The translations under genes and the position numbers were made by a program. From Rhizobium sp. Q54 (GTDB taxonomy: Bacteria; Pseudomonadota; Alphaproteobacteria; Rhizobiales; Xanthobacteraceae): 64,000 nt of DNA. The notes beneath the pieces are model-generated. The model was not told the DNA's origin. It was given only the letters and a program-made list of their open reading frames with translations, and searched no databases. This document shows, piece after piece, positions 1 through 9,014 of this stretch. Each line of letters opens with the position of its first letter. The stretch's first letter is position 1. The DNA lies in the NCBI GenBank assembly GCA_945861265.1, contig CAMAUC010000005.1:33959-97958 (forward strand), read 5' to 3'.

Positions 1-319
1 GTCCCGCTGCAACATGGCTATGGTCGCGCTCGAACCGGTGCCGGAAGAAGAAAAAGTCGCCGAGGCCGAATACGGCACCGATCTGGAATCGCACGGCATG
101 GTCGACGTCATGGCCGACCTGTCGAACGGCGACGCCGCGCGGCTGCGCAAGTTGATCTCCGATCACGCGCGCTACACCAAGTCCAGCCGGGCGGAAGCCA
201 TTCTCGCCGACTGGAAGCGTTATCGTCCCCTGTTCAAGAAAGTGATGCCGGTCGAATACGCCCGTGCGCTCGCTGAGATGGCAAAGGAAAAGGCCGCCAC
301 GATGCAGGCGGCGGAGTAG
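1..319 (+). CDS. gltB: Glutamate synthase (NADPH) large chain, C-terminal end (partial)
   Basis: The reading frame is open from the left edge of the window to the TAG at 317-319, so only about the last 105 residues are present. The tail resembles the end of GltB: an acidic linker, a short helical stretch ending [21 protein letters not shown], and a charged terminus. GltB is the glutaminase/FMN large chain that transfers the glutamine amide nitrogen to 2-oxoglutarate. The call depends mainly on gltD starting one base after the stop, which is the usual gltBD order. No catalytic motif lies in the visible part. Confidence 0.85.
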   Translation, partial: SRCNMAMVALEPVPEEEKVAEAEYGTDLESHGMVDVMADLSNGDAARLRKLISDHARYTKSSRAEAILADWKRYRPLFKKVMPVEYARALAEMAKEKAATMQAAE

Positions 320-320
320 T

Positions 321-1763
321 ATGGGCAAGATCACCGGGTTTCTCGAAATCGACCGCCACGACCGCAAATACGCGCCCGTCGAGGAGCGTATCAAGCATTG
401 GCATGAGTTCGTTCTACCGCTGCCGGACAAGGAAGTGCGCGAGCAGGCGGCGCGCTGCATGGATTGCGGCGTGCCCTATTGCCACGGCACCAGCCGCATC
501 TCGGGCGCACCGACCGGCTGCCCGGTCAACAACCAGATTCCGGACTGGAACGATCTGGTCTATCGGGGCAACTGGGAAGAAGCCGCGCGCAACCTGCACT
601 CGACCAACAATTTTCCGGAATTCACCGGCCGCGTCTGTCCGGCGCCATGCGAGGCGTCCTGCACGCTCAACATCGACGACAACCCGGTCACCATCAAGAC
701 GATCGAATGCGAGATCGCCGATCGCGCCATTGCGCAGGGCCTCAAAGCCGACGTTGCCGCCGTTAAAACCGGCAAGAAGGTCGCCGTCATCGGTTCGGGG
801 CCCGCGGGCCTTGCCGCGGCGCAGCAGCTCGCGCGCGCCGGCCACGAGGTGCATGTCTACGAGCGATGGGCCAAGGCCGGCGGCCTGCTCCGCTACGGCA
901 TTCCCGACTTCAAGATGGAAAAGGTCCACGTCGACCGCCGCATTGCGCAGATGGAAGGCGAAGGCGTCACCTTCCATTACAACGCCGATGTCGGCGTCAA
1001 TGTCGATATCGCCAAGTTGGTGAAGGAGCACGACGCGGTCATCCTGTCGGGCGGCTCGGAAAAGCCGCGCGATCTGCCGATCCCCGGCCGCGAGTTGAAG
1101 GGTATCCATTTCGCCATGGATTTCCTGCCGCAGCAGAACCGCCGCGTCGGCAACGAGCCGCTCGGCAAGCTCGAGCCGATTCTCGCCACCGGCAAGAAGG
1201 TCGTCGTCATCGGCGGCGGCGACACCGGCTCGGACTGCATCGGCACCTCGATCCGCCAGGGCGCGGTGTCGGTCGCCAATTTCGAAATCATGCCGCAGCC
1301 GCCGGCGCTGGAAAACAAGCAGTTGACCTGGCCGGACTGGCCGCTCAAACTGCGCACGTCGTCGAGCCATCAGGAAGGCGTCGAGCGCGACTTCGCGGTC
1401 GGCACGCAGAGCTTTTCCGGCGAGAACGGCCAGGTGAAGAAATTGCATTGCGCCCGGCTCGACGCCAAGTTCAAGCCGGTGCCCGGCACCGAGTTCGACA
1501 TCGAGGCCGATCTGGTGCTGCTGGCCATGGGCTTCGTGCATCCGCTGCACGAAGGCATGCTCAAGTCACTCAACGTCGCGCTCGACCCGCGCGGCAATGT
1601 GAGCGCCGATACCAACGCCTATCTCACCTCGGTGCCGAAAGTGTTCGCCGCGGGCGACATGCGCCGTGGTCAGTCATTGGTGGTGTGGGCGATCCGCGAA
1701 GGCCGCCAGTGCGCGCACGCGGTCGACAAATTCCTGATGGGCAAGACGACGCTGCCGCGCTAG
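321..1763 (+). CDS. gltD: Glutamate synthase (NADPH) small chain
   Basis: 480 residues, the normal GltD length. The N-terminal iron-sulfur domain shows Cys46, Cys49, Cys54 and Cys67 (RCMDCG...C...GCPVNN) and a second group at Cys106, 110 and 114. An FAD-binding motif GSGPAG lies near residues 158-163 and a second dinucleotide motif GGGDTGSDC further on. It passes electrons from NADPH to GltB for glutamate synthesis in the cytoplasm. I chose the ATG at 321, one base after the gltB stop; an in-frame ATG at 264 lies inside gltB and would add non-conserved basic residues. Its own stop TAG is the first trinucleotide of a palindromic repeat. Confidence 0.96.
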   Translation: MGKITGFLEIDRHDRKYAPVEERIKHWHEFVLPLPDKEVREQAARCMDCGVPYCHGTSRISGAPTGCPVNNQIPDWNDLVYRGNWEEAARNLHSTNNFPEFTGRVCPAPCEASCTLNIDDNPVTIKTIECEIADRAIAQGLKADVAAVKTGKKVAVIGSGPAGLAAAQQLARAGHEVHVYERWAKAGGLLRYGIPDFKMEKVHVDRRIAQMEGEGVTFHYNADVGVNVDIAKLVKEHDAVILSGGSEKPRDLPIPGRELKGIHFAMDFLPQQNRRVGNEPLGKLEPILATGKKVVVIGGGDTGSDCIGTSIRQGAVSVANFEIMPQPPALENKQLTWPDWPLKLRTSSSHQEGVERDFAVGTQSFSGENGQVKKLHCARLDAKFKPVPGTEFDIEADLVLLAMGFVHPLHEGMLKSLNVALDPRGNVSADTNAYLTSVPKVFAAGDMRRGQSLVVWAIREGRQCAHAVDKFLMGKTTLPR

Positions 1764-1866
1764 AGCCCTTCCGGCTTTGATGAAATCAAAGCCGGGGCTC
1801 GAGCCATTTGTTTTGTCGCGTTTTCTTCACGCGAACCGGTACCCACTTCGCTCGAAAACGCTATAA
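1760..1866. repeat. Palindromic intergenic repeat, class B copy 1
   Basis: About 105 bp beginning with the gltD stop (CTAGAGC). It contains the hairpin CCGGCTTTGA...TCAAAGCCGG and the segment ACGCGAACCGGTACCCACTT. An inverted copy, roughly 85-90 percent identical by eye, lies at 59105-59211. The core ACCGGT-CCCACTT is shared with class A repeats elsewhere in the window, so the two classes look related. Confidence 0.8.
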
Positions 1867-1881
1867 CCGCCGACCGACGGC

Positions 1882-3507
1882 TTACCGCATCCAGCCGAAC
1901 GGACCGCCGGTCGACGCCGCCGCGCGCGGCTGTTTGGCTTCGGCCGGTTTGGGCGCTGCGGCAGGCTGCCCCGGCTTCGGCTTAATCTCTGTCGTTGACG
2001 TGGGTTTCACAGCCGGTTCGCGCTTCACCGTGTCCTGGCCCGTCGGCGCAATCGCGGCCGACGCACCGGCTTGCGGCACGGCGGCGGCTTGCGGCGCGGC
2101 ACCGCCGCGCGGCCAGATAAAATCGTCGGCGCGACCCGATGGCGCCGCCACCGCGCCGCCATTCACCAGAACGCCGGCCGCGGTCGCGTCGGCGCGCGCG
2201 GACGTGACGCCCGCGGCGCCGAGCAGTTCGTCGGAATTGCCGGGCGTCAGCGTCAACGGCACCACCGGCCCGGCCAACGGCCGCGCCACCGATTTCGGAT
2301 CGATCGTCAGCGGCCCCATCGGCCCGGACGGCAGCGCCACCGGCCCGCGATTGCTCATGGTACGGCGCAGTTCGCGCTCGACATAATGCGCCAGCTTGCG
2401 CGCGCCGTACTTGGTGAAAAACACGCCGTCGGCCGAGCGCAGACGGCGCATCTGGCCTTCATAGTCGGGGCCGAAATTGGTGTACTTGCCGGCCTCATCG
2501 ACAAAACCGTCCCACACATCGATATAGATGGCGCCGGCCTTCTCGGCGCGGGCGCGATAAAGATCGTTGAGATAGACGACGTCGGCGGTCGACTTGGTGC
2601 CGCGGATGGAGGGCAGGCCGACCCAGAATACCGGCACGCCCTTGCTCTTGAGCGCGGCGACGGTCTCGTCGATGCGGCGGCTGTAGATCTTTTCCCACGC
2701 ATCGCCGCGGAATTCGATAATGCCATTGGCTCTCTTGCCGGGCGCCGGTTCAGGCGCGGCGATTGACGGCGGTTCGTCGTCATCGGCCTCTTTGGTCAGG
2801 GCGGTCTTGTCGGCGGCGTCGGAATCCTTGCTGGCCGCGTCCTTGCTGCTTTGATCCTTGTTGGTCTGATCCTTGGCGCCGGCGCCTTTAGCGTCGGCCT
2901 TTTTGTCAGCTTCCTTTTTGGCGGCTTCTTTTTTATCCGATTCCTTTTTGTCTGTTTCCTTGGCGACATCCTTTTCGCGGATATTCTGCCGGTCGCCGAC
3001 GCCGAGCATCATGATCACGTAATCGGGCTTCTCGGCACCGAGGATGTCGCGGGCGACGTGCCACCAGTCGAGATCGCCTTTGACGTCGTAACGGATCAGG
3101 CCGGAATGAATCTTGTTCTTGCGGACGATGCCTATCTCAGGCGCGTCGGCGAATGCATCTTCAAGACCATAGGCCAGCCAATCGGCCATGCCGTCGCCGA
3201 GCACCATCACCGACGTCGTCGTCGGCACCGGCTCGGCTTTCGGATCCACCTTGCGCGCGGCCGGCGCGCGCGAATTATCGGCCGGCGCCTGTTGCTGAAC
3301 ATCGCGATCGTCCTGCCGCCGGTTAGCCGGTCCGAACAACTGCTGGAAAAAGCCCTCGCTGCGCGCCGGGCGCTGACGGCTGAGGAATGGATAATCCTGC
3401 GCCATCGCCGGGCCGGCCAGGCCCAGGACGGCCAGTCCTGCGTAGTCGGCGGCGCCCAGAATGGCGACGATCGCCAAACGCTGCAAAAACCGGTTTTTCC
3501 GCGTCAT
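1882..3507 (-). CDS. DUF459 family SGNH-hydrolase-like exported protein
   Basis: 541 residues from the ATG at 3507 (a TTG four codons upstream is possible). The N-terminus is a signal peptide or membrane anchor (basic MTRKNRFLQR, hydrophobic stretch, AMAQ cleavage-like site). The DUF459 core starts at the block VMVLGDGMADWLAYGLEDAF, with the SGNH-like continuations KIHSGLIR and YVIMMLGVGDRQ. A Lys/Asp/Ala-rich low-complexity insert of about 65 residues (repeats of KEADKKES type) interrupts the fold before a second conserved part (RGDAWEKIYSRRID, GLPSIRGTKS). The C-terminal 150 residues are Pro/Ala-rich. SGNH relatives are periplasmic esterases or acyl hydrolases; the substrate is unknown. It is convergent with gltD. 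Confidence 0.8.
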   Translation of the reverse strand: MTRKNRFLQRLAIVAILGAADYAGLAVLGLAGPAMAQDYPFLSRQRPARSEGFFQQLFGPANRRQDDRDVQQQAPADNSRAPAARKVDPKAEPVPTTTSVMVLGDGMADWLAYGLEDAFADAPEIGIVRKNKIHSGLIRYDVKGDLDWWHVARDILGAEKPDYVIMMLGVGDRQNIREKDVAKETDKKESDKKEAAKKEADKKADAKGAGAKDQTNKDQSSKDAASKDSDAADKTALTKEADDDEPPSIAAPEPAPGKRANGIIEFRGDAWEKIYSRRIDETVAALKSKGVPVFWVGLPSIRGTKSTADVVYLNDLYRARAEKAGAIYIDVWDGFVDEAGKYTNFGPDYEGQMRRLRSADGVFFTKYGARKLAHYVERELRRTMSNRGPVALPSGPMGPLTIDPKSVARPLAGPVVPLTLTPGNSDELLGAAGVTSARADATAAGVLVNGGAVAAPSGRADDFIWPRGGAAPQAAAVPQAGASAAIAPTGQDTVKREPAVKPTSTTEIKPKPGQPAAAPKPAEAKQPRAAASTGGPFGWMR

Positions 3508-3604
3508 GCCGATACCCAAATCTGAAACAAGCCTGGAAAATGGTGCCTAGAGGGCATGGACCAATAGCCAGCCAAAAATGTCAACTCGAAGGTCGGGCGT
3601 TGGT

Positions 3605-3702
3605 TAGTTGCGCGCGCATGACCCCGAAAAGTGGGAACCGGTTTCCCGCCTTCGCGAAGCCCGCTTCGGCGGGCGAAGGAAGGTCGGGCAAGGTCATGCG
3701 CC
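3605..3702. repeat. Palindromic intergenic repeat, class A with nested hairpin
   Basis: The outer arms GCGCATGACC and GGTCATGCGC enclose CCCGAAAAGTGGGAACCGGTTT and a nested hairpin (CCGCCTTCGCG...CTTCGGCGGGCG). It is a longer, interrupted relative of the 49-bp class A palindromes at 6119, 13745 and 50226. It lies between the DUF459 gene start and the end of the lytic transglycosylase gene, both on the minus strand. Confidence 0.65.
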
Positions 3703-3709
3703 AATAAGA

Positions 3710-5035
3710 TCAACGCCGGCGCAGCCGCTCCAGCACATCCGCCGAGGCAAAGCCGTCCGGGACGTGGCCGATCCGGGACTGGAAATCGCGCAGCGCGTCG
3801 CGGGTTTTCAGGCCGAGCCGGCCATCCGGCTCGCCGACCTCGAAACCATGGCGTTCCAGCAGTTGCTGGAGTTCCAGCCGCTCGGCGCGGGTCAGCAGCC
3901 GTTCATAGCGGGGCCAGGCTTGTGCGAACGGCCCGGCGCCGCGCAGCCGGTCGGCCAGATGGCCGATCGCCAATGCATAGGCCTCGGCCGGGTTGTAGCG
4001 CATGATCGCCTTGAAGTTCGGCAGCATCAGGAATCCCGGCCCCTGCACGCCGGCGGGCACCAGCAGATACGCGCTGTTGCCCGGATGCGGCAGCGGCTTG
4101 CCGTCCGGCCGGGTGATGCCGTGACGTTCCCACTCCGCAACGGTCATGCTGCGGTGCTGGTCCGCCAGCCGGAAATCGAAATTCGCCGGGATCACCACCT
4201 CGTAGCCCCAGGTCTGGCCGCTGGCCCAGCCGATCGTCTTGAGGTTGTTGGCGGTCGAGGCGATCAGATCCGGCATCGAGTCGATGACGTCGCGATGGCC
4301 ATCATTGTCGAAGTCGACGGCGTACCGCTTGAACGCCGTCGGCATGAACTGCGTCGGCCCGAAAGCGCCGGCCCAGGAGCCAACCAGCCGGCCCGCCGGC
4401 ACATCGCCGCGATTGACGATATCCAACGCGGCCAGGAATTCGTCGCTGAAATAGCGCTGGCGCCGGCCGACGCAGGCGAGCGTCGCGGTCGACCGCAACA
4501 CCGGCCGGTCGCCGCCAATGGTGCCGTAATTGGTTTCGACGCCCCAGATCGCGGCGATGATGAAGCGGTCGACGCCATAGGCCCGCTCGACCGCATCGAA
4601 GGTAGTGCGGTATTTTTCCAGCACCGCGCGGCCTTTGGCAATGCGCGCATCGTTGACCAGAACGTCCAGGTAGTCCCACACCGCCTTGGTGAATTCGGGC
4701 TGGCTGTCGAGCAGATCCATGATGCGCAGGTCCGGCGACAGCGACGCGGTCAGGCGCTCGAACGTGGCGCGCGATATGCCGCGCCGGGCGGCCTGCGGCC
4801 ATAGCCGTTCAAGGCAGGCGGGAAAGTCCGCGGCCGCCTGGCGGATCGCGGTCGCCGTCATCAGCGGATGGCCGGAAGTCCCGCCCTCGCCGCTCCATTC
4901 GCGCGCATCCGGCGGACCGGGCAGCGCCGCCGATGGAATCGCACCTGTCCTGTCGCCGCCGTCCTGCGCCGGGGCGCCACCGCAAACGGCGACGAGCAGC
5001 GTGGTGGCCAGGAATAAGGTTCGGATTGTTCGCAT
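3710..5035 (-). CDS. Lytic murein transglycosylase, MltB type, with peptidoglycan-binding domain
   Basis: 441 residues from the ATG at 5035, which gives a clean signal peptide (MRTIRTLFLATTLLVAV...). The SLT_2/MltB catalytic domain has the active-site glutamate in GVETNYGTIGG, followed by the family signatures SWAGAFGPTQFMPT and DFDNDGHRDVIDS. A C-terminal PG_binding_1 domain (GEPDGRLGLKTRDALRDFQSRIG) ends the protein. Such enzymes cleave the MurNAc-GlcNAc bond in the periplasm to form 1,6-anhydro products during wall turnover. An upstream in-frame start at 5071 would only add 12 polar residues before the signal peptide. Confidence 0.92.
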   Translation of the reverse strand: MRTIRTLFLATTLLVAVCGGAPAQDGGDRTGAIPSAALPGPPDAREWSGEGGTSGHPLMTATAIRQAAADFPACLERLWPQAARRGISRATFERLTASLSPDLRIMDLLDSQPEFTKAVWDYLDVLVNDARIAKGRAVLEKYRTTFDAVERAYGVDRFIIAAIWGVETNYGTIGGDRPVLRSTATLACVGRRQRYFSDEFLAALDIVNRGDVPAGRLVGSWAGAFGPTQFMPTAFKRYAVDFDNDGHRDVIDSMPDLIASTANNLKTIGWASGQTWGYEVVIPANFDFRLADQHRSMTVAEWERHGITRPDGKPLPHPGNSAYLLVPAGVQGPGFLMLPNFKAIMRYNPAEAYALAIGHLADRLRGAGPFAQAWPRYERLLTRAERLELQQLLERHGFEVGEPDGRLGLKTRDALRDFQSRIGHVPDGFASADVLERLRRR

Positions 5036-5225
5036 CGATACAGCCGGCCTGTTTTTCTGAATGTGGCCCACATATAGGGGTGCCGCGATTTCGTTGCGAG
5101 GACGTTAACAGTCTTGGCCTATCGACCTATCCCGCCGCAATGTGGACTAATCTGGACCTTAGGACGCGGCCGTGCTTTTTATCCGCGCCGGCGTTTCCCG
5201 GTTCCGCAACGAGTTTTCCCGCATC

Positions 5226-6107
5226 ATGAGCCATATCCGCAAAGCCATTTTCCCCGTTGCCGGTCTGGGCACCAGGTTCCTCCCTGCCACCAAGGCCATG
5301 CCGAAGGAAATGCTGCCGGTGGTCGACCGGCCCCTGATCCAGCACGTCGTTGATGAGGCGCGTCAGGCCGGCATCGAGCACTGCATTTTCGTTACCGGCC
5401 GCAACAAGAGTGTGATCGAGGATCATTTCGACCGCCAGTTCGAACTTGAGGTGACCCTGATCGAGCGCGGCAAGAAGAACGAACTCAAGCTCCTTGAAAC
5501 CGACTTGCCCGACGCCGGCGGCACCAGCTTCACCCGTCAGCAATCGCCGCTTGGCCTTGGCCACGCCGTCTGGTGCGCGCGCGACCTGGTCGGCAACGAG
5601 CCCTTCGCCGTCATCCTGCCGGACGTGCTGGTGAAAAACCCGCGTGGCTGTCTGGCGCAAATGATGGATGCGGCCAAGGACCTCGACGCCAATGCCAACA
5701 TCGTCGCGGTCGAGGAAGTGCCGATGGACCGCATCCATATGTACGGCGTGGTCGGCGTCGGCAAGCCGAAGGGCAAGGCGTTTGAAATCACCCAGATGGT
5801 CGAGAAGCCGAAGGCGGCGGACGCACCATCCAATCTGTCGATCACGGGGCGCTATATTTTGCAGCCGCAAATATTCGAACTGCTCGGCAAGCAAGCGGCC
5901 GGCGCCGGCGGCGAAATCCAGTTGACTGACGCCATGCTGGCGCTGGCGAAGACCCAGCCGTTCTATGGCCTCAAATTCGACGGCCGCAGCTATGACTGCG
6001 GATCGAAGATCGGCTTCCTCACCGCGAACGTCGCTTATGCCCTCGACCGGCCCGACCTCGCGCCGGAGTTTCGCAGCGAGTTGAAGCGTATTCTCGGCGA
6101 GCAATAG
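5226..6107 (+). CDS. galU: UTP-glucose-1-phosphate uridylyltransferase
   Basis: 293 residues from ATG 5226; a longer frame from 5172 adds 18 residues before the conserved start MSHIRKAIFPVAGLGTRFLP. The nucleotidyltransferase signature GLGTRFLPATKAMPKEMLP binds UTP. Later GalU blocks include GLGHAVWCARDLVGNEPFAV, TGRYIL and GGEIQLTDAM. It makes UDP-glucose in the cytoplasm for exopolysaccharide, LPS and glucan synthesis. It stands alone, convergent with the outer-membrane protein gene that ends at 6167. Confidence 0.97.
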   Translation: MSHIRKAIFPVAGLGTRFLPATKAMPKEMLPVVDRPLIQHVVDEARQAGIEHCIFVTGRNKSVIEDHFDRQFELEVTLIERGKKNELKLLETDLPDAGGTSFTRQQSPLGLGHAVWCARDLVGNEPFAVILPDVLVKNPRGCLAQMMDAAKDLDANANIVAVEEVPMDRIHMYGVVGVGKPKGKAFEITQMVEKPKAADAPSNLSITGRYILQPQIFELLGKQAAGAGGEIQLTDAMLALAKTQPFYGLKFDGRSYDCGSKIGFLTANVAYALDRPDLAPEFRSELKRILGEQ

Positions 6108-6118
6108 CTTTCTGACTT

Positions 6119-6167
6119 GAGCATGATCTTTTCCGAAAACCGGTTCCCACTTTTCGGGATCATGCTC
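6119..6167. repeat. Palindromic repeat, class A, between convergent genes
   Basis: 49 bp with arms GAGCATGATC / GATCATGCTC around TTTTCCGAAAACCGGTTCCCACTTTTCGG. It fills the gap between galU and the outer-membrane protein gene and its last base is the first base of that gene's minus-strand stop triplet (CTA at 6167-6169). It could act as a bidirectional transcript-end structure. Confidence 0.85.
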
Positions 6168-7840
6168 TACTGCTGGAAACGCAGGCCGAGCATGAAGATG
6201 CTGGCGGTGTAGTCGTTGCCGCTGACATTGGAGCGCAGCCAGTCCTGGCGGAATTCGCCCTTGATCTGGGTCGTGCGGTTGAGCTTGTAGGTCAGTCCGA
6301 AGCCGGCCGAGTACCGCTTGTCCTCGCGCGACAGGCCTACATAGTCGTCAAGGCCGAAGCCGAGTTTGACGCTGCCGATCAACCAGCGCCGGAGCGAATG
6401 GTCGACCTGCAATCCAACGTCGCGGTAGAACGAGCCGGACACGCCGGGCACGTTCGATTCGCCGATCGCCGACGCCGCCGTGAACTTGGCGGAAGTCAGC
6501 GCATTGGCGGTCCACACCAAAGAGGCATTGCCGATCAGGCCGCCGAGTTGTGCCAGCCGCGCATCGTCGTAATCGCGCCGCGTATAGCCGGCGGCGACCT
6601 CGCCAGTGAGCAGGCGCGACAACTCGAATGTCGAGCCGACCTGGCCGGTGATGCCTTTGGAATTGCGTTGATAGCCGTAGGAATCGGTAACGAGATCGTG
6701 GCGCCGCGTGTCGGTGCCGGCTTCGACGAAGGGCGTGACGCCCGGAGTCAATTCGTAACCGCCGCGCAATTTCACCCCGTATTGATCGTAGTTGCGGTCG
6801 TCATTGCTGGCGGTCGAACCGTCGGTCAGTCTGGAGGCTTGATAGGCGGTGCGTTCGGCATCGCCTTTCAGTGACAGATCGAAGCGGTTGATCTTTTGCC
6901 CGACGCCGGCGCTGCCGCCCACGGTCGTATAGACGGGCAATCTCGCAAGACCGGCCTGCAAATTCGGACTGCCCGGATTGTCGGTCGCCACCAGCAGCCG
7001 GCCGCCAAGGTCGATGCGCGTCATACTGGTGACATCGACACGGCCATCGACTTTGCCGTTGACGTTCGGGCGGCTCAATGTTGGCTCGGCATCGGGGCTG
7101 TAGCCGGTATAGCTGCCGCGCAGTTCACCTTTGAGTTCGTGGCGCGACCAGTTCGATTGCGCGCGCAGCTCCGGCGCGACCGCGTAAAGCGTCGCGCCCT
7201 TGGCGCTTGGCGCGCGCGCCGGATTGGTGTCGTAGCCGCCGATCACTTCGATGGCTGGATAAAGCAGGAAGCTGCCGGCGTGCACGCCGAGCGGCGCGTA
7301 AGGATCGTCGGGCTCGCTATGCGCCTTGCGTTTCTGGACCGGCTTGCGGATCGGCCCGATCTCGACTGGCGGGGCGCCCGGCGGCGCCGCGGCGTAAGCG
7401 CCCTTGCCCGATGCCTGAAACGGTTTCTGATAGGGCGAGATCGCCGGTGCCGGCGCGACGTCAGGCGTCGCGGCCAATGCATCGGTGGCGGTCTTCGGCT
7501 TCGGCTTGGCTTTGGCCGCGGCTTTCGCTTTGGCCTTGTTCTTGTTGGTCGAGTCAAAACCCGTATCGCCGGCAGCCGAAGGCGGCGGCGTGAAATTCGT
7601 CGGCGGTCCGAGTTGCGGCTGCGTCGCCTGGCCGAACTGCTGGAAGCGCGGCGGCTTGCGCGGATCGGTCTGCAGCTTCGGCGCCAGCGGGTCGGGAAAA
7701 TCCGGCGCCGACATTTGCGCCAATGCCGCGCCGCAGCCGAGCGCCAGGGCGCAGGCAGCCGTCATCAGGCCTGCGCCGTAAAGCGCGGCCGACATTGGGC
7801 GAGAAAGGCGCGGCACGCTCAGTCGATAGCCTCCGTCCAT
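6167..7840 (-). CDS. Outer-membrane beta-barrel protein (BBP2-like)
   Basis: 557 residues. A long n-region and hydrophobic stretch ending GCGAALAQ form the signal peptide; an internal ATG at 7795 would leave a shorter, more typical one. Residues about 30-160 are a Pro/Lys/Ala-rich linker (KAKAKAAAKAKPKPK). The remainder is a run of alternating amphipathic strands with aromatic girdles (RGSYTGYSP, YDQYGVKLRGGYELTPGVTPFVEAG) that ends in a terminal beta-signal (YTASIFMLGLRFQQ), as in porin-like BBP2 barrels found with exopolysaccharide genes. A role in polysaccharide export or surface structure is inference, prompted by the neighbouring galU. Confidence 0.8.
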   Translation of the reverse strand: MDGGYRLSVPRLSRPMSAALYGAGLMTAACALALGCGAALAQMSAPDFPDPLAPKLQTDPRKPPRFQQFGQATQPQLGPPTNFTPPPSAAGDTGFDSTNKNKAKAKAAAKAKPKPKTATDALAATPDVAPAPAISPYQKPFQASGKGAYAAAPPGAPPVEIGPIRKPVQKRKAHSEPDDPYAPLGVHAGSFLLYPAIEVIGGYDTNPARAPSAKGATLYAVAPELRAQSNWSRHELKGELRGSYTGYSPDAEPTLSRPNVNGKVDGRVDVTSMTRIDLGGRLLVATDNPGSPNLQAGLARLPVYTTVGGSAGVGQKINRFDLSLKGDAERTAYQASRLTDGSTASNDDRNYDQYGVKLRGGYELTPGVTPFVEAGTDTRRHDLVTDSYGYQRNSKGITGQVGSTFELSRLLTGEVAAGYTRRDYDDARLAQLGGLIGNASLVWTANALTSAKFTAASAIGESNVPGVSGSFYRDVGLQVDHSLRRWLIGSVKLGFGLDDYVGLSREDKRYSAGFGLTYKLNRTTQIKGEFRQDWLRSNVSGNDYTASIFMLGLRFQQ

Positions 7841-7940
7841 GGCACACGGCCCGCGGAACCGGCGGGAAGTGGTTAACGGACGTTAAAGGGCTATGGTTAA
7901 TGAGGCGTTGATGGCGGCAATGCCCCGTATTTTGGGCCGT

Positions 7941-8972
7941 TCAGAGCCAGCCCTGCAGTTCGCGCATCGCCACGTCGCGGATGACCGCAATACCGCCCGG
8001 GCTGTCGTTGAGGCAGGGAATCGCCGCGAAATTCTCGCCGCCGGCATGCCGGAAGATCTCGGCATTCTCCATGGCGATCTCCTCCAGAGTCTCCAGACAG
8101 TCGGAGGAGAACCCGGGCGTAATGACGGCGAGATTTTTCACGCCGCGCTCGGCCAGCGCCTTCACCGTCATATCGGTATAGGGCTTGAGCCATTCCGCCG
8201 GCCCGAAGCGCGACTGGAATGTCAGCATCAGTTGCTTGTCGTCGAGTTTCAGGCGCTCGCGCAGCAGCCGGGCCGTGGCGTGACACTGGCAATAATACGG
8301 ATCGCCCTTGCGCAGGTATTCTTCCGGCATGCCGTGAAATGAAGCCAGGATAACCTCCGGCTTGAAGGTCAATTTGGCAAGGCTTTGCTCGAGCGACGTC
8401 GCCAGCGCGTCGATATAGACACGGTTGTCAAAATAGGCCGGTGCCACACGCAGCGCCGGCTGCCAGCGCATCGCGGCAAGTGCCTCGAAGGCTTTGTCAC
8501 AGACGGTCGCCGTGGTCGCTGCCGCGTATTGCGGATAGAGCGGCACGATCAAGATACGGTCGCAGCCGGACGCCTGCATCGCATCGAGCTTCGAGCGGAT
8601 CGACGGATTGCCGTAACGCATCGCCCAGTCGACCAATATGCGCGGCTCGCCGGCGAGCGCAGCGCCGAGCTTGTCGGATTGCGAACGGGTAATCGTCTTG
8701 AGAAAGGACTCGTTGCGCTCCTTGTTCCATATCTTGTCGTAGTCGCGCCCCTTTCGGCCGGGGCGCACCGTCAGAATGATCAGGTTGAGCACCAGCCACC
8801 ACTTGATCCGGTTTTCCTCGATCACGCGCCGGTCGGACAGAAATTCCTTCAGGTAGCGCCGCATCGACCAGTAATCGGTTGCGTCGGGCGTGCCCAGATT
8901 GACCAGCAGCACGCCGATCCGGCGGGCCGGCAGCACCGGATGGCCCGGCGGCAAATGGGATACGGATGTCAT
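7941..8972 (-). CDS. hemH: Ferrochelatase
   Basis: 343 residues, full length. The N-terminal family block is RIGVLLVNLGTPDATDYWSMRRYLKEFLSDRRVIE. The catalytic histidine lies in SFHGMPEEY, followed by the paired-acidic region GDPYYCQCHATAR and the QSRFGPAEWLKPYTD block. HemH inserts Fe2+ into protoporphyrin IX, the last step of protoheme synthesis, at the inner face of the cytoplasmic membrane. It appears monocistronic. The 100 bp downstream (7841-7940) hold TTAA-rich sequence but no clear site. Confidence 0.96.
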   Translation of the reverse strand: MTSVSHLPPGHPVLPARRIGVLLVNLGTPDATDYWSMRRYLKEFLSDRRVIEENRIKWWLVLNLIILTVRPGRKGRDYDKIWNKERNESFLKTITRSQSDKLGAALAGEPRILVDWAMRYGNPSIRSKLDAMQASGCDRILIVPLYPQYAAATTATVCDKAFEALAAMRWQPALRVAPAYFDNRVYIDALATSLEQSLAKLTFKPEVILASFHGMPEEYLRKGDPYYCQCHATARLLRERLKLDDKQLMLTFQSRFGPAEWLKPYTDMTVKALAERGVKNLAVITPGFSSDCLETLEEIAMENAEIFRHAGGENFAAIPCLNDSPGGIAVIRDVAMRELQGWL

Positions 8973-9014
8973 GGCGGCTATCAGCGGGAAATGGCGGGCG
9001 CGGTCAAGAGCCGC

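Noticed and set aside
414..1550. A 378-codon minus-strand frame within gltD.
   Set aside because: Shadow frame of a conserved gene, no recognisable domain.
7859..7896. CtrA-like site made of TTAA pairs downstream of hemH.
   Set aside because: Spacing between TTAA halves is 6 or 10, not the 7 needed, and it is not in front of a plus-strand gene.
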